Assembly (NCBI GenBank): GCA_003427395.1
Contig: BFEA01000513.1
Coordinates: 830,136-894,135, forward strand
Source: Chara braunii
Taxonomy: Eukaryota > Streptophyta > Charophyceae > Charales > Characeae
Direction: 5' to 3'
DNA: 64,000 nucleotides
The notes below the pieces were generated by a model. The model was not told where the DNA came from. It did no database searches and was given only the letters and a program-made list of their open reading frames with translations. Made by a program: the position numbers and the translations under genes. This document shows positions 1 to 10,678 of the stretch, in pieces. Within the stretch, counting starts at the first letter, position 1. Each line of letters begins with the position of its first letter.

Positions 1-370
1 GTACAAGCGTATGTTGCTTCCGTGTACTTAGTACTATATGCCCTTCATCCTCTTCGATGGCCTGTACATTGTCAGTTTCGTTTGCACCTGCAGTAGCGCT
101 TTCGTTCTTCATGTCCAGAGAGACTTCATGCTCATCTTTCTCAGCTGGCATATCCAATGACATCTCTAATTCTGCAAGTGCACCAGTATTATCCACTTGC
201 GCAGTAACACTCTCGCTCGCCAACACAGTGGTCGCCCAAACTTTGTCATCCGGAAGGACGTCCTCGACACATTTCGGCAGTTCTCCATGACTTACGCCCT
301 TGACGCTTGCACCGCCGCTTCCTTCCAAATCTTGGCCACTTGCATCGCCTCTCGATCCCCTGCCATATGC

Positions 371-521
371 ACCGCCGCTTGGTCCTAATCCCAAAGGCGA
401 ACCCGATCCCCTGCAATGTGCACCGCTGCTTGGTCCTAATCCCAGAGGCGAACCTGATCCCTTGTCATGTGCACCGCCGCTTGGTCCTGATACCTTTCCC
501 TCTGTTGCTTGACGCCCTTGA
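371..521 (-). repeat. 51-bp in-frame tandem repeat in the giant ORF
   Basis: Units start at 371, 422 and 473 with a period of exactly 51 bp. On the minus strand each encodes a 17-residue Gly/Ser/Pro-rich unit of the type GLGPSSGAHxxGSGSPL. The period is a multiple of three, so the phase is kept. This tail is probably disordered. Confidence 0.85.
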
Positions 522-1155
522 CACATTTCGTGTTTTTGCAGTTCACCGTGACTTATTGGCTTTCCACTTGCACCGACGCTCGGTCCCAGGCCCTTGCCAC
601 TGACACTGCCCCGTGGTTCCGATCCCTTGCCATGTTCACCACCACTTGATATTGTTCTACCACTTGATCTTGTTCCCTTGCCAAGCGCACCGCCGCCTGA
701 TCCTGATCCCTTGCCACTCTCATCGCCGCTTGCTCCTTTCCTTTCCCCAACTTTGTCTTCAAGTTCCTCTTCGATACGCCAATTATATCCAAAAGCTGGA
801 CTTGTTTCTCGATGATAAAACTCTTCCAGATACTCAAGCCATCGAGATGTTTTGAACTCTTGAAAGATTTCGTCTGTCCTTGCATCCAATCTTGATTGAG
901 AAACCTTCGGATTAAGTCGCAGTAGTCGCTTGTCAATCTCATTTTTAGCGTGTGTGACAAACCTGGATCGTGACATACGTCTGTGGAGGCAAAATTGTCA
1001 CTCCCCTTCTTCTTTTATAGCCATTACCCAGTTCCCTCTCGCCAATGCAGGTTGGAAGTGGTGGGGGTGCCATAACCTCTGGGGAGAGAATTGCCTGCAA
1101 CCTCGGATCATCCCGAACTGCACCGGAAGATAGCGCTGTTGTGTTGCCCGCCATG

Positions 1156-1197
1156 TAACTGGTCCGTTGAAACTGGTCCGTTGAAACTAGTCCGTTG
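1156..1197 (-). repeat. 14-bp tandem repeat, three copies
   Basis: Copies at 1156-1169, 1170-1183 and 1184-1197. Three copies make 42 bp, so the main minus-strand phase is preserved. The third copy carries CTA where the other two have CTG; on the minus strand this is the nonsense TAG at 1187, against CAG in the sister copies. Confidence 0.85.
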
Positions 1198-4100
1198 TAA
1201 CTGCCATACTCGAAGCCCCCCCAGAACCGGACGATGTGCCCGGCGCACCCATCTTCTGCGAAGCCGAGCTACAAACTTTTTGTCTCTCATCTGCCAAAGC
1301 CGCTTGCAAAGTACCATCTTCACTTTCTTCCTCTGAGTCCTCAGCATCGAAGCCTTCCCCAAAACAAGTTGCATAAGCTGCGATTGTAAACGCCCCGATT
1401 TGTTCGTCGAAGTACATCATCTCCAAACGATCTAGAAATGCAACTTCCGTCTCCGTCGGTGCCTTATGATACCCCCTCAGAAGTGAGTCTATTTTTCGTC
1501 TTCTGACGACATATGCACGTTCCCCTCTGTTTTGTGGCTTAGTCTCGAAAAGGAACTCCCAAATGTTGACGATGTTTTGGCCGACTTTGTAGACGAGATC
1601 ACGCTTTTCATCATGTCGAGGAGGCGGCTTAACAAAGTTGGCGAAGTAAAGTCCACTCTTGACCATCTTGGTGACGAATTGAACGAGAAACTCGAACTTC
1701 ATACCCTCCCCTTCCAGAACAATGCAATGACGGTGACTCTTTAACAACTCCCAAATCAACGCCGCATGGCCTTTTCCCAGGAAAACAACCGCCTCATCCG
1801 CAAGACAAAAATGCTCCAATGTCTCCACCATCGCATTTGGCTCCCTTTCCATACCTTCATACACCGGTTTCTCTTTTGGCTCCATACCTGCCATTTTCAA
1901 CTTCGTGGGCGTGAAATTCTTCTCCACGACATCAACCAACATCTTTGGCCTTCTCTCTCTGCGCACAAGTGCTGATAAGTCACCAGCCTGCTCGCCAGAT
2001 GATCGATCCGCAACCGGAGTGCTTGTTGGAATGTCTTCAAGCAAGGGAATAGTGTTGCGGTGATAATCCCCATCGTTGGAGTACATGATGACAACCATTC
2101 TGTCTGTGTCCTCCAAAGGCAACTTCGCAACCTTATATAAATGCTTCGCCTTCGTTTGTTGCTGACGAGTCCACTTTAGAATAAACAAGTGAATGTCAAC
2201 CTCCCAACTTGTAACTCGCTTGAAAAATGTATACTCGCAAGACCTCGGAACGACGCACAATAATGTCCAATAATCACAAGCCAGTTTTCCCATGAATTTC
2301 CGCAGACCATCAAAGACTTCTTCAGTCCACACCCCTATCTGGGTTGGGTGACACAAATCCAGCACGGCCGTGTGGCAACTCAGATGTTTGACGACTCTGT
2401 ATATTTCCTTGGAATCCATCTCGTCTGAAATATCGCTTGGTTCCCGTTGGAATGGGACGAAAACAAAGTTCACGTTCTGTCTTTTGAAATGTATATATTG
2501 CGTCGAGCCGGACATTCTTATGCTTTCCGAACCCCTGGTTTCTGATCTGCACAGCAGCTTGTTGACAAACTGCACGAACTCTTCTGGGCACTTCGCAGCA
2601 AGTGACGCTGTTTTCTTGAAGCCCTCTTCTCCTTTTTCCTCCTCTCCTCCAAGTGTAGCCGGGAACGTTCGCACCCAACTCATGTCTTTGAAATGGCGAC
2701 GCTGGTCGATCCACCTCTCGGACGTCAATCCTTCATTAGAGTACTTATCAAACAAATCAGAAAGGTTGTTGAAGAATGGTTTCGTCCACTCTGACGACTT
2801 CCTGTGAGGGTCAGAAACGAAGACGAAGTAGTGAAACATCCTCAACATTACTCTTTCAATCTTCACCAGTTCCACATATGTTTCCGTTGAATGTTTCCCG
2901 GCACGTTCAGCAGCTCCACTTCGCTTAGGAGTCAGTATCACACCGCCTGTGAGAATGTCTCGCAACAGTTGCAGCCGCTCACGCATCCCAAGCGCTGAAA
3001 AAGGCTTCCACGCTCTGATATCCGGATCGTGCACAGCCACGAGGTAACCAGGTCCTTTGGTACCCTAAACCCAGTAAATCGGATACCTAACTCCACCTTT
3101 CAACTCAAATCCGGATCCATCTCTCGGTGCCTTCCTTGATTCACCTTGTTTGGTAGCAGGCTTCACAGCATCTCTCCCCGACAATTATCCAGCTTCCCAA
3201 GCGGCGTACACTTGTTTCACCTTTTCAAAAACGTCATCTGTCGCCCTTGTTAACAACATAAAGAGCCCGAGGGCGTCAGACCACTGACCGCTCCATTGAG
3301 TAGTAAGGGACATGTCAATCAAATTTCGAATCCCGGTCAAACGAAGAGTCTCTGCTGCAAACTTTCTATACTCTGCATTTTTCACTTCTGTCGCTGAGCC
3401 GCCTTTAGCTTTAGAACAGTTCGACTCGTGCCACAACTTCCGTATGTTCTGGATAACCACGATCTGGTGAGGTGGGGTATTCCATTTGTCCTTGGCATTC
3501 TAGAAAGTGCTCAGCGTGCCGTAATTGTCCATGCCCTTATCCGGATAATAAACAGGCATCGCACTCCAGCAATCCAATCGGAGCTCTTGTGCAATGTCAG
3601 GGCGTTCAACAAAACACCTTCTTGCCGCCGCCATGTTATGCTGACCGCTGAGAGGGTAATAGTAGTACTTGTTCACAGATTCGAGGTCGAAATCATCGGG
3701 CAACACCCTCCTTGCTCTCACAATCCTCCCTGAAGCGTCAGTATGCAATGTATCACGGAGGGCAACCAACAAAAGGACAGGCTTCTCATACAATGTACAA
3801 ACATTCACACCGGCAGCTCCAGTCATTCTCTCTCTCATAGCAGCCTCACCCGATGCAACCATTGTGTCATAAATGTCGTCAACCGTCTGCTGCACAAGAT
3901 AGCATTGATTGTATCTGAATTCCCCGTCGGGGATATCCAAAATTCGATCGAACTGGACAAAAATGAATTCCATGTCTAGACATTGGTTCCCACGCTCGTC
4001 CAACTCAAGGAAGAAGCCTTTGTTGAGAACACCAGAAGAAGTCGCTAATGGCACATTTCACAAACTTGGCGGCCTAGTAACTGTCTTGCCTTTGGCCTCT

Positions 4101-5812
4101 TCATCCGATTGTGGTTGTTCCGCTGGGAAAACGGAAGTCTTTTCCATGACACCACCTTTTGCCTATCTTTTATTTGGCTGCTGCATTTTCTTCGCGGCTG
4201 CCTCAGTCTCCCGTGTTCTCTGGACCGCCTCATCCACAGGCATTATTTTCAATTGTCTTTTTTCACCCGCTTCTTGCCTACTCCGTTTACTATCCATAAA
4301 ACTTTTCCTCTCCCGCCTGTGCTTCCTCTTTCGCTCAAAGAGCCCTGCAACATCTGTATGCCCAGCCACAGCCGCTGTCGCGTGCACATCCCCCTCGCAT
4401 CCTTCGTAGCTGCTCCCTTATCCTCCTGCCAGACCAACCTTCCCACCCAATTCGCTCATAGTGTGTTCACTGTCTTCATCCTATCCAACCACTTTACTTG
4501 TCTCTCCTGGATGCCTCGTCATGCCGCCGCCACCCGCAGCATACTCATCCTGTCCTCCTGCTCGATCCGAATATTCCTCGCTGTTCTCTTCATCCTCATC
4601 TTGAAAATACTCATGGGCTTCCTCTGTGCGACTTGGCACAGTGTAGTCATAGCGTTGCTGGCCCACCAAGGGGAGATGTCCCTTGGTGGCCACATCATAG
4701 CGCGATCGGCTTCCCAAGGCAACTAGTGCTTTGGTCGCCGTAGGCCTGGTTTTCATAGGGGCTGACGGTACGACCAGCCCGCGGCACGGACCCTTCTCTC
4801 CGATCTGCCCAACTCTCGGACCAAGCGGCGTATCGCGGATCATGATCGAAGGCCCTGTCTCCACGGGTTTCGAAAGCACGCATTTAGGCTCTGATATGCG
4901 GTCCTTTGGATGCACAACTGGCTCTCTGCCCGCGATCACATTACTGTCGAAAAACCCGAGGACGTCAACGAGGTTAGGCAACTTCACTTCCAATGTCCAT
5001 GGTGGGTTGAACACATCAACCAGTGACTTTCCGAACCCCGCGTGGTTGGCCCATCGAAGAGCGACGTGTTTAATGTTTGGTATTCTTTCCCCTCTTCCAT
5101 TCAGGACCATCGTCAACTCGAAAGTTGCAGACGACACATTTTGTCCAGTCCACCTCACCAGACCGCCAACCGGCACAATATTGTCTTTGATGACCACGTA
5201 TAGAACAAGGCCACTCGATGGTTGTCCGATCTCCCCCACCCAGTCCAGCATCTAGAACCTGTCCTTGTGGTCAATCACGGGCACATCTTCTCGCCGACCC
5301 GTGACAGTCATTTCACCAGACGGTTTATGTTCGCCAGACGGTTTACGTTCTCCAGACGGTTTACGTCCGGGCATAACCTCCACTGCAGATCTCCCCTGCT
5401 GCTGACCAGGCACACGTTCCCGACCCGCAGGCCCGCCAGTCATTAACACAGCCTTATCCGGTCCAGAGCCCCGAACACGAGTCTACGGAGTGCCCGTGGA
5501 AGGTGCATCCCTCGGAACCGGGGTGCGTTGCCGCTTAGACCCCGGTGCCTCTTGACTCCCAACCCCAGCGGCTGACGTCCCCTTCGATGTTTTCGGAGAT
5601 TGCTCCATGCTCCCAGAATTCTTACTTGCTCGTCGTTTACTTGCCTTCCCCTCTCCTTCCCTGTTTTGCAGTGCTCCCGAATCTGAAAGCAACACAGCAC
5701 ATCACCATGAAGCAAAAAATCAGAAGGCTGCACAACGTTGGCATGGCACGAGGAACAGAAAAGTTTTAGATAGTGATAAGGCAACGCAGCTCCTTCGTGA
5801 CAAGGCAACCCC

Positions 5813-6790
5813 GATCGTGTTCAATTCGATCGTGATCCTGCCCGTGGTCAACACGATCTTGCTCGTCGCGAGCGTGACAGGCCAGCTCGATCGTGTCCGA
5901 CTTGATCGCGGTTGCTCAGCTCGCCTGAACTCGACCGTAAGTCCGGGCGCTCGTATGCCCATCGTATTCAACACTGTCGATCGTGAGTCCAGGCGATCGT
6001 GTTCGACTCGATCGTGTCCGAATCGATCGCGTTCGACTCGATCGTGAGTCCTGGCGATCGTGTCCGACTCGATCGCGAGTCAAGGCGATCGTGTTCGACT
6101 CGAACGTGAGTCCAGGCGATCGTGAGTCCAGGCTATCGTGTTCGATCCGATCGTGAGTCCAGGCGATCGTGTTCGACTCCATCGTGTTCGACTCGATCGT
6201 GTTCCACTCGATCGTGTTCGACACAATCGTGTTCGAGTCGATCCCGAGTCCTGGCGAACGTGTTCGACTCGATCGCGAGTCCAGGCTTTCGTGTTCAACT
6301 CGAACATGAGTCCAGGCGATCGTGAGTCCAGGCGATCGTTTTCGATCCGATCGTGAGTCCAGGCGATCGTGTTTGTGAGTCCTGGCGATCATGTTCGATC
6401 CGATCGTGAGTCCAGGCGATCGTGTTCGACTCCATCGTGTTCGACTCGATCGTGTTCCACTCGATTGTGTTCGACTCGATCGTGTTCGAGTCGATCGTGT
6501 TCGAGTCGATCGTGTTCGAGTCGATCGTGAGTCGTGGCGAACGTGTTCGACTCGATCGCGAGTCCATGCGATCGTGTTCGACTCGAATGTGAGTCCAGGC
6601 GATTGTTTTTGATCCTATCGTGAGTCCAGGCGATCAAGTTCGACTCCATCGTGTTCCACTCGATCGGGTTCGACTCGATCGTGTTTGACTCGATCGTGTT
6701 CGAGTCGATCGAGGTCGACTCGATGGAGGTCGACTCGATCGAGTTCGACTCGAACGTGGCGGGCCAGCTCGACAGTTCGACTAGATCGGG
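5813..6790. repeat. Array 1: 15/16-bp TCGA-core repeats
   Basis: About 1 kb of tandem units of two types: a 15-mer of the form GATCGTGTTCGACTC and a 16-mer of the form GATCGTGAGTCCAGGC, with variants GTTCCACTC and GTTCGAGTC. Most units contain CGATCG or TTCGA half-palindromes. The array is CpG-rich. It begins a few bases beyond the 5' end of the minus-strand giant ORF. The ORFs that cross it encode only low-complexity peptides and are not genes. Confidence 0.95.
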
Positions 6791-7509
6791 CTCGCAAACA
6801 GAACACGGGGAAGGGACGTCGTATCCAACAGCAAGCAAACAGAACACGGGAGCGGCGTACCTAAAAGTCACATCAAACAAGGCAGACGAATCGAAAGCCG
6901 GCATCAACAATTTCACATCAAACCCATTGTTTCCATAACACACACAATCTCAGTTCACATTCTTGCTGAACAACCCACATTTCTCACACTGTTCATCTTT
7001 CGCTGAATAGGGAGCGGCGTCACCAACAAGGCACACCAATCAAGGCACATCAATTGGAAGCCTACATCCATTATCAATTCGAGGCATTCAATTGGCAAGG
7101 CAGGCAACCGGCACCCGCAACGAGCGACTAACAGTACGCTCCACCAATTACTAATCACACACACACACACACACAAGGAGAGAGAAAGAAAGAGAGAGAG
7201 AGGTGTAACCGGCATCGACAAGCTCACATCAAACTCAATGCTCGCACGCATACACAGTCTTAGTTGTCACTTTTGTTGAACAACTGAATAGCTGACATGT
7301 CCTACACTGTTCATCTCCCATGACCTCCCCCACGACCTCGACTATCCTTTCGCCCCGAAACCGTACACTGCGCTCAGGGATGAACCGTACGTAAGGAGCT
7401 GTGGACTACACAGGGTTGCAGTGGCGGAGAAGCAAGACACGTATCGTGCACGGACGAAACCACATGATCTGGCTAATGTGTGACCGATGGCGTCTCTAAT
7501 GACCGTCAC
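6791..7509. other. Non-coding spacer with a short CA/GA microsatellite
   Basis: No convincing coding frame on either strand. It holds a short (CA)n run followed by a GA-rich stretch at about 7147-7203. Nothing else is recognisable. Confidence 0.5.
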
Positions 7510-8213
7510 CTACTCCTCGACCTCCTTCCAATACCGGGGTGTGTCAACCTGCCCCGCCAGTTTCACGTCAAACTTACTGTTCCTCCAACCATGCGGTAAC
7601 ATAATCGAGTCCCCGTCAACAATGAGCTCGTTCCTGGACACGTAAAAACTGGCTTCCGCTGAAGTCTTACTTCTATTTCTTACCGAAACACAAAGAACCC
7701 TAGCGAAATAGAAACGACAGAGATCAACATGTAGCAGAAGTACGACACACTCCCCGTCAAGTTGTCCTCGAAAGGAAGGGGATATTTCTCTAAAAACAGG
7801 TTTTGTTTCGCGCAGTCCAGCAACTCCATCTTCATCGATGGTCCCCACAAGCGCGGCGGACACGACACGTTGTGCGCAGTCAGCGACAAAGACAGGTCTC
7901 GGGTACGAAATGCCGCAGACAAGACCGGCGTGTGTTTCGTCACGAGGATCTGGTCGAGGAAGATGAATGTCCCCCATTCCTGGCTGGATGCTAGTCGATA
8001 ATCAGACGCCCAAAGGCAGTCTTTCATTGTGTTCTCCCAGTCTAATTCGGACCATGCATCGAAGGGCCTTTCAAGCCAGGGCATAACGCCCATCCAAGGG
8101 TCCGTGTCGAAGTCTTCTCTACGGGCCCCAAGTACAGTTGTCTCCCGCCTTGAACCTCGTATGTACCTCGCGCTAGCATTCAAAGGGAACGAGTAATCGA
8201 AGCGGTGAGCCAT
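7510..8213 (-). pseudogene. Unrecognised frameshifted ORF
   Basis: Seen: an ATG at 8211-8213 (MAHRFDYSFPLNAS) opens a phase that reads as a balanced, protein-like sequence to about 7750. From there the better continuation is in another phase, ending at the stop at 7510-7512 with a charged C-terminus (PRYWKEVEE). The two halves overlap at about 7680-7977, so a single indel near 7750 probably broke one gene of roughly 230 residues. I do not recognise the family: no zinc knuckle, no DDE pattern and no long hydrophobic segment in the main part. It lies between arrays 1 and 2, with array 2 on its 5' side. It could be another ORF of the element that owns the giant ORF. Confidence 0.5.
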
Positions 8214-8449
8214 CGTAAATGTCCTACACACACAAACGATTGACGATCACAACAGGGAGCCATTGCTAAGGTTGAACTCGCTCACACATCGAGGAGCCAT
8301 CTCAGTTACACACAACAACCAGGCATTGCGCATTTCCAAAACATAAGGAGAAAACACACAGAACGACAAATTCCATCGTCGCGACAAGGTCGATGATGGA
8401 CAATCGACAAAGCTCAGACGGATGGCCAGAGGCCTTGGCGCTTGCTGAA

Positions 8450-9541
8450 GGTCGAGTTCGTAGAGCTCGTCTCGTCGACGGTCGGCTGCACACTGTCGAG
8501 TCAAAGTCGAGAGCCGGCCAGCTACAACGCCTCTGGCCATTGTCGAGTCGGACACGACAATGGCCAGCCCGCCGTCATCGAGTCAAACTCGACGGTTGAA
8601 CTGCAGGGCGTCCTCGAGTCGAAGTCGATAGTGGACAGCAGGGTCCATCGAGTCCAACACGACGGTCCCACAAGCGCCAAAGCCACGGGCCATTGTCGAG
8701 TCCGACTCGACAATGGGGCGTCGTCAAGTCGAAGTCGACAGTGTCCAGTACCGCGTCGTCGAGTCGAACACGACGTCCGGCAAGTGCCGAAGCGTCCGGC
8801 GACTGTCGAGTCCGACCCTCCGATGGCCCGGGGTCATCGTCGAGCCGGACTCGACATTGTCCGGGCTCATCGTTGAGTCGGAATCGATAATGGCCTGTGG
8901 TCTTCGTAGTGTCGAACTCGACAATGGCCCGGAGTCATCGTCGAGTCGGACTCAACATTGGCCTGTAGTCATCGTCGAGTCGAACTCGACAACGGCCTGT
9001 GGTCATCGTCGAGTCGAACTCGACGACGCCCTACTGGCCACTATCGACTTCGACTCGATGGCGGCGGGTTGGCCAATGTCGAGTCGTCGTGTTCGACTCG
9101 ACGACGCCTTACTGGCCACTATCGACTTCGACTCGACGACGCCCTACTGGCCGACCGTCGAGTTCGACTCGATGGCGGCGGGTTGGCCATTGTCGAGTCC
9201 GACTCGACGATGACCGCATGCCATTGTCGAGTTCGGGCAATGACCACAAGCCGTTGTCGAGTTCGACTCGACGATGACCACAGGCCATTGTCGAGTCCGA
9301 TTCGACAATCACCACAGACCATTGTCGAGTTCGACTCGACGATGACCACAGACCAATGTCGAGTTCGACTCGACGATGACCCCGGGCCATTGTCGAATCG
9401 AACTCGACAATGGCCAAGGGGCATCATCGAGTCCGACTCGACGATGACCCGGCCCATTGTCGAGTCCGACTCGACGATGCCCCCGGGCCATTGTCGAGTC
9501 GAACTCGACAATGCCCCCGTCGAGTTCGACTTGACGACGGC
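8450..9541. repeat. Array 2: GTCGAGT(T/C)GAACTCGAC-type palindromic repeats
   Basis: Degenerate units of about 24-36 bp built around a dyad such as TCGAGTCGAACTCGA, followed by spacers such as CAATGGCC or GACGCCCTACTGGCC. The units occur in both orientations, so many can form hairpins. One unit near 9087 contains GTCGTGTTCGACTCGAC, close to the units of arrays 1 and 3. Coding frames across it are artefacts of the repeat. Confidence 0.93.
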
Positions 9542-9890
9542 CTCTGCATGGGCGGAGATGCCACGTGGCAGCACGTGGTTGATTCACGGCGCTTTACTGT
9601 TCTCCCAGGCCTCCGCTGCTGCCTTCGCTGCGGATGCTCGGAACTTCGCTCTGATGTTGCGCGAACCTCCGATGTGCGAGCGAGATCTCCGTTGTGTTCT
9701 GCGCGAGCCTCCGATGTGCGAGTCAACGCTCCGCCGGCTTCGGACGCTTTGCGAACCTCCATGACGCTCCTTTGCTCTCGACGAACTTGCAGAAATGGGA
9801 AATGGTGGGCCCACAACACTATTTATACTTTATGTGGAAGGTTTGCGAGGGAATGTGGCCTGCGGGGTGTGGCTTCCGGACCCGGTGCCT
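9542..9890. other. GC-rich spacer with short direct repeats and a TATA-like site
   Basis: Short direct repeats of the type GCGAACCTCCGATGTGCGAG recur at about 9660-9725. A TATA-like stretch CTATTTATACTTTA lies near 9828. No protein frame is convincing. A promoter role is possible but not shown. Confidence 0.35.
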
Positions 9891-10140
9891 CGGGGGGATG
9901 TGCCGCGGGACCGACGTTTCGAATCCCGGGAAAGTCTGGGCCGTCGGTCCGTCGGCTGAGGGCCAGGATCGGGTGCGGGGAAAACCGGTGCCGCGGTGAG
10001 AATCGGTGCCCAGCGGGCGACGATTCGAATCCCGGGAAAATCTGGGCTGTCGATCTGTCGGCTGAGGGCCACGATCGGGTGAGGGGAGAACTGATGCCGC
10101 GGTGGGAGTCGATGCCAAGGGGGGCAACGATTCGATTGTC
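9891..10140. repeat. 106-107-bp tandem repeat, about 2.2 copies
   Basis: The marker TTCGAATCCCGGGAAA starts at 9918 and 10024, with a partial third copy at 10131 (periods 106 and 107). Units are GC-rich and contain a tRNA B-box-like TTCGAATCC, but no cloverleaf or A box is visible. No gene assigned. Confidence 0.85.
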
Positions 10141-10366
10141 GGTGCCGTCCGCGACTGTTAAAACGGGCTCCGCAGAAGGATCCAAGGGTCTTTTCCCTTG
10201 CGTCGCTCCCCCCAAAAAAAGGCCGGTGCAGTGTCACCTTCGCGCCGACGCGAAAGACAGCTGCGTTGCTCCGCCACTGTAGCTGCATTGCTGCTCCAAT
10301 TCGTGCCTTCCTTAACCCAGGTGAGTTCGGAATCCTCGCCGCCCCCGCTCCCCCGCCAACCCCGTC

Positions 10367-10367
<1 letters not shown>

Positions 10368-10418
<51 letters not shown>

Positions 10419-10573
10419 NNNNNNNNNNNNNNNNNNNNNNNNNNNNNNNNNNNNNNNNNNNNNNNNNNNNNNNNNNNNNNNNNNNNNNNNNNNNNNNNNN
10501 NNNNNNNNNNNNNNNNNNNNNNNNNNNNNNNNNNNNNNNNNNNNNNNNNNNNNNNNNNNNNNNNNNNNNNNNN
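10368..10573. other. C51 homopolymer running into an assembly gap
   Basis: A run of 51 C (10368-10418) is followed by 155 N (10419-10573) and more C. The homopolymer probably caused the gap. Long ORFs with X residues here are artefacts. Confidence 0.95.
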
Positions 10574-10678
10574 CCCCCCCCGCCAAACCCCCCAATCCCG
10601 CCCATCCACTACTGCTATTCGTCATTCCTGGTTTTTCAGGACTTCAACAAAATCTCTCCCGCAGTTCACAGAGCCGTC

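Larger units (their letters stand above)
1..5808 (-). pseudogene. Decayed giant ORF of a repeat element, methyltransferase-like core
   Basis: Seen: on the minus strand one reading phase runs from about 5695 to the left edge (about 1,900 codons) with no frameshift but 11 nonsense codons: TAG at 5483, 5252, 4481, 4163, 3500, 3065, 1187; TAA at 4418, 3185; TGA at 4058, 998 (lowest base of each codon). The first about 40 residues (5808-5690) read in another phase and hold a CxxC pair (FCSSCH), so one frameshift or a splice site lies near 5650-5700. Further along are a KPSGE repeat (about 5310-5370), an acidic stretch (about 4560-4620), a conserved-looking core (3040-1300), and a Gly/Ser/Pro tail with 17-residue repeats. 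In the core, DLCHP (2359-2345) precedes FLGKG (1783-1769), the order of motifs IV and I in beta-class amino-methyltransferases. The fold assignment is inference; DPPY is not conserved, so catalysis is doubtful. The gene continues beyond base 1. Confidence 0.7.

Noticed and set aside
945-1154. Separate ORFs at 945-1154 and 553-960 (minus) as the continuation of the giant ORF
   Set aside because: They overlap the main phase, which remains open from 998 to the left edge and reads more protein-like (acidic helix then Gly/Ser repeats).
1-5695. A nuclear code in which TAG and TAA mean Gln
   Set aside because: TGA also occurs in phase, TFIIB here ends at a normal TGA without internal stops, and the gypsy copies use TAA/TAG where a sister copy has Gln or Trp. 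Decay explains all of it.
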